Source: Perognathus longimembris pacificus (Eukaryota; Chordata; Mammalia; Rodentia; Heteromyidae). Taken from it: a DNA stretch of 64,000 bases. The position numbers and the translations under genes were made by a program. The stretch is from NCBI RefSeq assembly GCF_023159225.1, contig NC_063188.1, positions 10,995,086 through 11,059,085 on the forward strand, written 5' to 3'. Below are positions 56,906 to 64,000 of the stretch, piece after piece. The notes below the pieces were generated by a model. The model was not told the origin of the DNA, did no database searches, and saw only the letters and a program-made list of their open reading frames with translations. The number at the start of each line of letters is the position of its first letter. Position 1 is the stretch's first letter.

Positions 56906-57794
56906 GAAAAAAGTCTCTTTCTTATTCTTGTATCTCTTAGCACATAACCGTATACTACTTTACTGATGTAGGATCAAATAAAACGTAAAAAGTCAGAATA
57001 ACCATCTTATAACCAGGAATGGCCATTCCTATTTGTTACTTCTGGTAGCTCCCAACTGTCTTCTTTCTCTGAAAGTCTGATATGTCCTCTTATCAAGGAG
57101 AAGCTAGCACTGCCAAAACAAAATGTCTTTCTGAAAGAAAGGCTTTTGGATCATGCATTAATGTTATAGAGTACAAATGAATATCAGGAATTCCAAGGAT
57201 TCTTGTTACTAGTAGTTTGAACACTAAAATACCAGCAAGGCTATCAACAAAGGTGCTTCCTTCCATACCAACCACAGTTCCAAAGTTCTATAAAATGGAG
57301 AAATGAGCTGTCATAGACATACTGTTGAAAACAAATCATTTCATGATTTTTTTTTAATTCCTTACTGCAGTGACTCAACTGCTAACAACTGAAGTAACTT
57401 CTTTTGGAGAAGAAAAAGAGAAGACAAAAGTCTCTCACTTTCACTTATGATCAGAGACAGCTTTTTCAGCATTATACTTAATGGCCTAGACTTCTTGTTT
57501 ACACTGTTATACCATTTATCCACTAATCCAGCAATATACTTACAGTCCGTCTATGAAAGCCAGAGACAGGAGAGCTTCCAACCTCCCAATGTATTGTGTA
57601 ATAAGCAGCCTCTCCTCTTGGGAAATGTAGACCCAAATGCTCTTCCTGGCTTACAGGTCCTCTACAGTCCAATTATCTTTAAGAGACCTTGGGTTTTGTT
57701 CCTGCCCACTGTTTCAACTGAATCTCATCCCAAATATTCAAGATGTGCCAATGAAATTTTATCTCAAAAGAAAAAAAAGTCACTGAGCCATCCT
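56906..57794. other. Unassigned sequence
   Basis: No gene is recognised. The 133-codon open frame at 57447-57848 has no domain I know, and its last residues come from an antisense L1 relic. Confidence 0.5.
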
Positions 57795-58215
57795 TGTGTT
57801 CTTTTTCTTTGTGATAAAATAGATGCAACACAAAATTTACCATTGTAACTGATTTTTAGCAATTCCTTGGCCTTATGTGTGCTCTCATTGTTTTACAACC
57901 ATCACTACTATTTATTTCCAGAACTTAATTTATCTTCCCAACTAACACTCTGAACCCAATACACAACTCCCCATTTTCCTCAGCCCATGATAACCACTAT
58001 TGTATTTTGGCTGTATTTATTTGACTAATAGGAGTACCTCACAAAACTAGAATTATATATTTGTCTTTATCTGTCTGGATTGTTTAGCATAATAGTATAA
58101 TTCCAAGGTTTATTCATGTTGTGGGACATGTTAGAATATCCTACTTTTCAAGGTGACATAATATTCGAATATAGGTATGTATATAGATATATAACTTTGC
58201 AGGAGATATATGAGT
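57795..58215 (-). mobile_element. Ancient LINE-1 relic (L1M-type)
   Basis: Plus-strand text TTTTACAACCATCACTACTA, CAGAACTTAATTTATCTTCC, ACTCCCCATTTTCCTCAGCC and CAAGGTTTATTCATGTTGTG follows the order of the antisense 3' region of old L1 elements. Confidence 0.75.
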
Positions 58216-59514
58216 TGTTTTAACCCTTTGCCTTCCCTTAGGATCCTTGAAACTAATTACTCTTCCTCTATATAAAACACTGGACATTTCTACAGAACTT
58301 TGGAAAGGGTCTAGCTTACTACTTACAAGGTTGAATTTCAGAATTGCCTACTTGCTTATTTTCTCCATTCAACTACAAGGTTTGTTGAAACTAAATATTT
58401 TATCTATTTATTGTTGTATTCTCATCATTTAGAATATCACTTTGCACCTGGTGGTCTTTAGGAAAGGATAGGTTATTTTGCACAACTCTAAACATCTGGT
58501 TTGCTTCTATGCTCACCCTCTCACAATGAATGATGTAGTTCTTGATCCAAGTGTTTCCTGGAAATATTCCCTTTTAGAGATTCCTGCAATTGCAATATCT
58601 TTTCAATCTTCACATCCTTCCTAGAATGTCAAAAAATATTTTGTGGACCATTTGTCCCAAACTTTAAAGGCTATGTCTAGACATTTCCAAAACTTGATCA
58701 ATTTGTGACTTAGACAAAGGGCAAACTTAGTCATGTTAATACAATATATTTCTTGAGCTCCTCATTTCAAAAACCATAATATATTCAATTTTAATGAGAT
58801 CCCAGTTTCATCTCATCTGTCTCTCAAGAAGTTAGCCTCATAGGTACAAGGTTAGGCTTGCTTTATTTTTTAGTGAAAATGGAAGTTGACAGTTCTGTTC
58901 ATATTAATCACATTAATGAGAAATTTTGGAACAAGCAATTACAAGGTAACTCACTCCCTATATCTTGCTGGTTTAATGGGCCTGATGGGCCTTGCTATTT
59001 ACTCTATATCCTCCTAGCAGTGAATAATTAGGCAAATATCCTCAGAAACAGAATGGGGTGGATTAGCATCACTGTTCAGTTAAAGTGTAAAATTCTAGGT
59101 GGTTTTGCATTAGGCAAATTTCATGGAAAACATATTAAAAAGTTGTCAGATGGGTCACTGTAACAGATACAGAGAGCATCTTTTCACGCTAGTCCAAAGG
59201 GAGCTGTAGCTGTATTACAGTCACAAAGTTCCTCCATCGAGACAGAAGACACAGAGACACTGGAATCAGAGAAGACTTCCAGCTAGATATGAGACAGCTG
59301 AGTAGACCAGAGGATAGCACAGACCTTGACTAATTCTCCCATGCAAGTTCCCGAGAAATTGGGCAGATTTTTATATGTCACATTGAGACCTCACATTATA
59401 TATTTTAACTGCATTCAGATCTTACAGTCTAGTCAATAGTATATTCATATTTGTTTTAAAACTTTGTCATTTAGTTCTAAACCACTCATTAAAATGATGG
59501 TGATGATACATTAC
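58216..59514. other. Unassigned sequence
   Basis: About 1.3 kb with no gene or named repeat. Confidence 0.5.
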
Positions 59515-59700
59515 AACCGCTAATTATAAGAACTGAACTAGGATTTAATGTGTATTTCAGGCACTATTTTAAACACTTTGTCTGGGTTAACTCACACAGC
59601 AACATATTGTAGAGATAATGAACTAAAATCCAGAAAGGTTAAGTGGCATGTCTGAGTTTATAAAGCTAGAAGATTGTGGATCTCTAGGACATGCATGTTT
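59515..59700 (-). repeat. MIR relic
   Basis: Antisense MIR 3' region (CAGGCACTATTTTAAACACT), then the core GAAAGGTTAAGTGGCATGTC and AGTTTATAAAGCTAGAAGATTG-type text. Confidence 0.75.
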
Positions 59701-60001
59701 ATTCTGTGGTTCCATGGGCTTTGAACTGTAGGTATTCCAGTTTGAGATGAACTGGCTAGTGGAAAAAGAAATGCATTAAAGTTGGGAAGTTGGAAGTCAC
59801 CATTGTGTTTCTGTAAGACCCTTGCTTGATTAACTTCTGAAAATGAGGGCAGGAAAATAGATGCCTACAGAGTTGTCCATATTTAACCTGTTCTATCACA
59901 TCCGAGTATTGAAATTACTTATTCACAATAAAAGAGCACATGATTTCACTGCTATCCCTACACAGTTTTGGAAGAAAACAAGTAGTTTTTAGTGTTCTTA
60001 A
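59701..60001. other. Unassigned sequence
   Basis: No gene or repeat is recognised before the SINE flank. Confidence 0.5.
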
Positions 60002-60012
60002 AATAAAGACCT

Positions 60013-60240
60013 GGGGCTGGGAATATGGCCTAGTGGTAGAGTGCTTGCCTCATATACATGAAGCCATGAGTTCAATTCCTCCGCACATATATAGAAAAAA
60101 AAAAAGCCCTTAGTGGCACTGTGTCTCAAGTGGTAGAGTGCTATCCTTGAGCGAAAAAAGAAGCCAGGGACAGTGCTCAAGCCCTGAGTTCATAGACCCA
60201 GAACTGACAAAATAATAATAACAATAATAATAATAATAAT
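60013..60240 (+). mobile_element. IDL-Geo dimeric SINE with (AAT)n tail
   Basis: GGGGCTGGGAATATGGCCTA, a box-B-like GAGTTCAATTCC, an A-rich linker, then Geo (GGCACTGTGTCTCAAGTGG). The tail is an AAT repeat (60210-60240). The flanks AATAAAGACCT and AATAATGACCT suggest an 11-bp target duplication that runs into the tail. Confidence 0.9.
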
Positions 60241-60263
60241 GACCTCAAATAGAATTGTAAAGC

Positions 60264-60445
60264 AAATTCAGCAAACTATTTCCTATAAAGGGATAAGTGG
60301 TAAATATTTTAGATTGTGTGACTTGTACAACTCAACTCTTCTATTGAAGCGCAAAAATAGCCATATCACAATATGCAAAGAAACAGGTATGGCCATTCTT
60401 CAGAAAAATATTTTTTAAACCATGTAGTGAACTAGATTTAACCTA
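60264..60445 (+). mobile_element. hAT-Charlie-type relic, third copy (opposite orientation)
   Basis: TTCAGCAAACTATTTCCTAT, AAAGGGATAAGTGGTAAATA and TTTTAGATTGTGTGACTTGT, then AACTCAACTCTTCTATTGAA. The order is the reverse complement of 18955-19150 and 40003-40132, so it is the same family in the other orientation. Confidence 0.72.
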
Positions 60446-61164
60446 GGGATTCTAATCTCTTAGCATACAATTACACCAAAGTAAACATGCTCTCATTCAG
60501 CTTATGTAAATCAATTATTGTCAAGCACAGGGTTATGCGGCAGACTTGTTACAGTGATTTATTTTAAAATATTTGAGAAGAAACAAATCAATACATATAA
60601 GTATGTAAGAAAGTATTGCGTCTATACATAAAGGTACTTAGCTACTGCTGCATAAACTTGTAAGACTATAAATTCTACATTTCTAACCAGGCGTCCGTAT
60701 TCAGTGATATCTTAGTGACCATTTAGCATTTGATGGGCCTTCATTCTGAGGTCTACACTCAAAAAGTAAACTAGAACAAATATTTTAAGTAGTGCTACCT
60801 GAGTCCATGCTACAGAGAATTAATTGGCAGGAAACATATCTTTAAAACTCGTTGACAGCTGAATGTGAATCAAACTATATGACTAAGGACAAGGCTTATA
60901 CAAATTCATTCTTCTCTGAATGAAGAAAGTGTAATAATCCACAAAAGGTGTCACACTAAGTTCTGAGCCAATCCCCCAAATAGTTCCTACCAAATAAACT
61001 TAATGTGAAATTCTTTATGATCCTGGTATTTGGTAAGTGTTCAATTGCAGTTGTCATTATTACATAAACACTCTTATTAAGTTCTATTTTCAATGCAATT
61101 GACTTTAAATTTTACTTTTTAGTAAAAAACTATTACCCCCAAAAAACTTAGAAAAATAATTAAT
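60446..61164. other. Unassigned sequence
   Basis: No gene or confident repeat is seen. Confidence 0.5.
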
Positions 61165-61181
61165 AGAAAATTAAGTGATTT
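61165..61181. repeat. Target-site duplication, left copy (SINE at 61182)
   Basis: AGAAAATTAAGTGATTT, exact copy at 61403-61419. Confidence 0.93.
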
Positions 61182-61402
61182 GGGGCTGGGAATTTGGCCA
61201 AGTGGCAAGAGTGCTTGCCTCTTATACATGAAGCTCTGGGTTCGATTCCTCAGCACCACATATATAGAAAAGGCCAGAAGTGGCGCTGTGGCTCAAGTGG
61301 CAGAGTGCTAGCCTTGAGCAAAAAGAAGCCAGGGACAGTGCTCAGGCCCTGAGTCCAAGGCCTGGATTGGCAAAAAAAAAAAAAAAAAAAAAAAAAAGAA
61401 AA
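61182..61402 (+). mobile_element. IDL-Geo dimeric SINE (young)
   Basis: GGGGCTGGGAATTTGGCCAA, box B GGGTTCGATTCC, then an intact Geo half and a long A tail (61373-61397). A perfect 17-bp target-site duplication AGAAAATTAAGTGATTT lies at 61165-61181 and 61403-61419. Confidence 0.94.
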
Positions 61403-61419
61403 AGAAAATTAAGTGATTT
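61403..61419. repeat. Target-site duplication, right copy (SINE at 61182)
   Basis: Exact match to 61165-61181. Confidence 0.93.
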
Positions 61420-61779
61420 TAACAAGATAACATGAGACAAGATAAACATTGAACTATCACAGTATTTCTGTATACTAGCATTGAAACCATGAATAATAAA
61501 ATTAAAAACATGATACTATTTTTAATTGCACAAATGTACTTATGTGGAATGAGCAGGATAGTGACAGATTGTAATCCCAATTACTGAGAACTTTGTTTTT
61601 ACAAAGATACAATAGTATGTTAAGAGGAAAAGCTAGTCTTTCCAGCAATTATTGCTAGAGCATTTAGGCATGCATATGTGAAAAAAGGAATTTTTCTGTA
61701 AGATTTATACTTTATTACATATTAATTTAAACTGTATTGTGAAATTAAATGTATAAAATAAAATATTGGACTTTTTGGG
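61420..61779. other. Unassigned sequence
   Basis: AT-rich, no gene or confident repeat. It may be the outer edge of the L1 that follows. Confidence 0.45.
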
Positions 61780-63030
61780 GAAAAAATGGGCAGCTATCTT
61801 TGGGATATAAACTATGGAAACATTTCTTAGATTTACCATTAAATCTATAATCCATAAAATGAAAAATTGGACCACATCAAACTAAAATCTATTTCTAGCT
61901 AAAAGACTTTGTTAGGAAGAGGAAAAGATAAGCTACAGATTGTATATAGATTGGAGGAAAAATGTTCATACCACATATTATATAAAGGATTAATATTGGG
62001 ACAGAGAAACAACCTCAAAATCAGCAAACTATCCAATAATCTAGTTATAAAATGGACAAAATACACAATCAGTTCTTTTGCTAAAGAGGATGTACACATG
62101 GCAAATAAGCATCTGGAAAGAGGGTAAGCATCCCTAGACATTAGGAAACTACAAATCTGATATTACTGTGTATCTGTTAGGATGGCTAAAGTTAAGAACA
62201 GTAACAATACTGGAGAAAAAAATCACCCAATATGTGTAGAAACTGTGACACATATATCACTGGTGAGAGTATAAAATGATGCTGTCAGTCTGAAAAAGAG
62301 TTTGACAGTTTCTTTAAAAAAAAAACAAAATGCCACTATTGTATGGCACAGGAACTGAAACACTGAGGAATTTATTTCAGCAAAAAGATGTTTTGTTCTC
62401 ATATAAACTAGTACATAAATGTTTATAAAAAGCTTTTATATTGCAAATACTGGAACACACATGTCATTCAATGGGTCAATATTTTTAAAACTATATCATA
62501 CCCATACTATGAAATATTACACAGAAATAAAAATCAGTAATTGATACCTATAACAACCCAGATGGCTATGCAGATATCTAAAATGCTTCTCCAAAGCTAG
62601 ATCTAAAATACACCAGGAAATAATAAATTATACAGGCCCCTAGGTATCCACACGTAGATAAGATCAGAAAGGCACAATGCCATGTGTATCTGATTATACA
62701 AAATAATATTTTTCAAAATGATCTCCAGGAAATGGAAACAAGTGGATTTTTTTTCCTGTTTTGGTTTTCCTTTCTTTTTGTCCTGTTTGTTTATTTATCT
62801 GTCTTTGGGAGAGGAAGGTGAGGCACAGAAATGGAAGTACAAAGGGTGAATGAATGAAATAATAATACTCCTGGACAATATTTTGAAAATTAACTACACA
62901 ACTTGTAAGTGGAGATAGGATGGAGAAACCAAGATAGCAAGGGAAGAGGTGACATTTTCCAAAAAGCAATATACTCTTTACCTGACTTACGTAACTGTAG
63001 TCCCTCTGTACATAACCCTTATAATAACAA
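61780..63030 (+). mobile_element. Ancient LINE-1 ORF2 end and 3' UTR
   Basis: TTGGACCACATCAAACTAAA, then AAAGACTTTGTTAGGAAGAG, CTACAGATTGTATATAGATTGG-type text, ATGGCAAATAAGCATCTGGA and CATACTATGAAATATTACAC give the ORF2 C-terminal order. A 3' UTR follows, ending GTAACTGTAGTCCCTCTGTA and an AATAACA tail. Many stops; no coding capacity. Confidence 0.8.
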
Positions 63031-63159
63031 TAACATTTAAAAGCTCTCCAAAAGGCTTCATGATGAACTGTACTCATTTATAACATTATTGAAAGAAAAA
63101 ATAATGATTACTGCTTGCTATAAGTCAGGTCAGGAGGCAAATGAATATGGCTAGAAAAG

Positions 63160-63330
63160 GCCAAAATGAGGTAAGAAAGGTGCACCTTGACTGTATCGAT
63201 GTTAATACCCTGGTGGAATATATTATTGTCTTCTTCAAGAGGATACCTTTCGGAGAAGCTGAGTAAGGATACACAAGACTGTGATGTAACTACTGTATGT
63301 AAATATATGAATATATCAATAAAATGCTCC
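63160..63330 (+). repeat. Ancient LINE-1 3' terminal fragment (probable)
   Basis: TGTATCGATGTTAATACCCT, then GAGAAGCTGAGTAAGGATAC and ATGTAACTACTGTATGTAAA. This layout matches the last 170 bases of old L1 3' UTRs. Confidence 0.6.
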
Positions 63331-63464
63331 TAAATATTTTATTTATGAAGTCTACTGTTAAAAGAATAAAAAGATAAATTACAGACCAGAAGATAATTAC
63401 ATATGAAATAAAGGTGTCAAATCCAAAATATAAAAATAACTACTAAAATTCAATGGTATTACCT

Positions 63465-63562
63465 ACACATAATGGCATAAACTTATAATACAGCCTTCAG
63501 ATGCAGGGGCAAAGGAACAAGAATTAGAAGCCAGCCTGGACTACACAGTGACACTTTATTTA

Positions 63563-63597
<35 letters not shown>

Positions 63598-63599
63598 AA
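63465..63599 (+). mobile_element. B1-like SINE with (AAAT)n tail
   Basis: A diverged head (CACATAATGGCATAAACTTA) is followed by GAAGCCAGCCTGGACTACAC and AGTGACACTTTATTT, the 3' half of a 7SL-derived B1. An AAAT repeat follows (about 63561-63599). No Geo half is present. Confidence 0.68.
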
Positions 63600-63659
63600 T
63601 GTTTAGCATAAAATTAAATCCATTCCCTGGCCAAAACATTAATATAAATCACAAGAACA

Positions 63660-64000
63660 TTGGTATTTTATCTCACTTCAGTCAAAATGGCCATTGTCAA
63701 GCCCACAATGAATAACGATGTCAAGGATGTCTCCCTGTTATTAGGAATGTAAACTACTACAAACACTATGGAAATCAGCATAGAAGCCAAAAAACTAAAA
63801 GTATGACTATCTTAAGACTCAGCAAATCCATTCTTGAGTACATATCTGAAGGAGTGTAGAGGCACTTACACACCCATGTTTATTGCAGGACTGTTCACAA
63901 TAGCCAAGCTATCCATTGTTTGTACACAGATACCTAAAAATGGTGAATGGATCAAGAAAATCTGATACATATGTACCCAATAGAGGATTACTCAGCCGTA
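63660..64000 (+). mobile_element. LINE-1 ORF2 fragment running off the right edge
   Basis: TTATCTCACTTCAGTCAAAATGG-type text, then GTCTCCCTGTTATTAGGAAT, GGCACTTACACACCCATGTT and GAATGGATCAAGAAAATCTG are ORF2 C-terminal landmarks in order. It is diverged with stops and continues past the window. Confidence 0.8.

Noticed and set aside
57447..57848. 133-codon open frame as a protein gene
   Set aside because: No domain is recognised, it includes an A-rich lysine run, and its end is translated from an antisense ancient L1.

Overview
The window reads as AT-rich mammalian nuclear DNA, and its repeats point to a rodent of the superfamily Geomyoidea (kangaroo rats, pocket mice, gophers). The main clue is a dimeric SINE with an ID-like, tRNA-Ala-type left monomer and a right monomer opening with GGCCAGAAGTGGCGCTG. 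It matches the IDL-Geo SINE, which I recall as described only from Geomyoidea. A second dimer joins a 7SL/B1-like left half to the same right half. Neither the species nor the chromosome can be read from this sequence.

I find no host protein-coding gene, exon set, tRNA, rRNA or snRNA gene, CRISPR array or bacterial-type feature. Every open frame that can be identified belongs to LINE-1 ORF2 or to an antisense reading of a retrotransposon. The rest are short chance frames. The window is best read as a gene desert or part of a very large intron, built up by layers of retrotransposition.

Layout: 1-1410 is a young L1 3' part, with ORF2 open from the window edge to its stop. 1411-8764 is mostly unassigned, with one SINE, two MIR relics and a TG repeat. 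8765-10220 holds two L1s in the same orientation, each with a clear target-site duplication (TSD). 10221-16745 is sparse: a SINE, MER5A and MIR relics. 16746-18000 is an L1 with an internal inversion of the twin-priming type. 18955-25340 has a hAT relic, a stacked pair of SINEs at one reused target, MIRs and more SINEs. 26211-35300 has several L1 3' ends and SINEs. 35780-38905 is an old L1 carrying a nested L1 tip and a SINE. 39480-40772 holds an L2-like region, a hAT relic and another ancient repeat. 41766-42486 is a SINE pair with simple-repeat tails. 44553-46935 has a 119-bp L1 and a young L1 3' part. 47290-51795 has L2-like and ancient L1 relics. 51795-52520 is a run of three SINEs, one with a long CA/TG expansion. 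54622-54768 is a strong inverted repeat flanked by TA. 57795-64000 is ancient L1 pieces, SINEs and a hAT copy.

Repeat-family names come from pattern memory, not database searches. Ages are relative, judged from divergence and nesting order.
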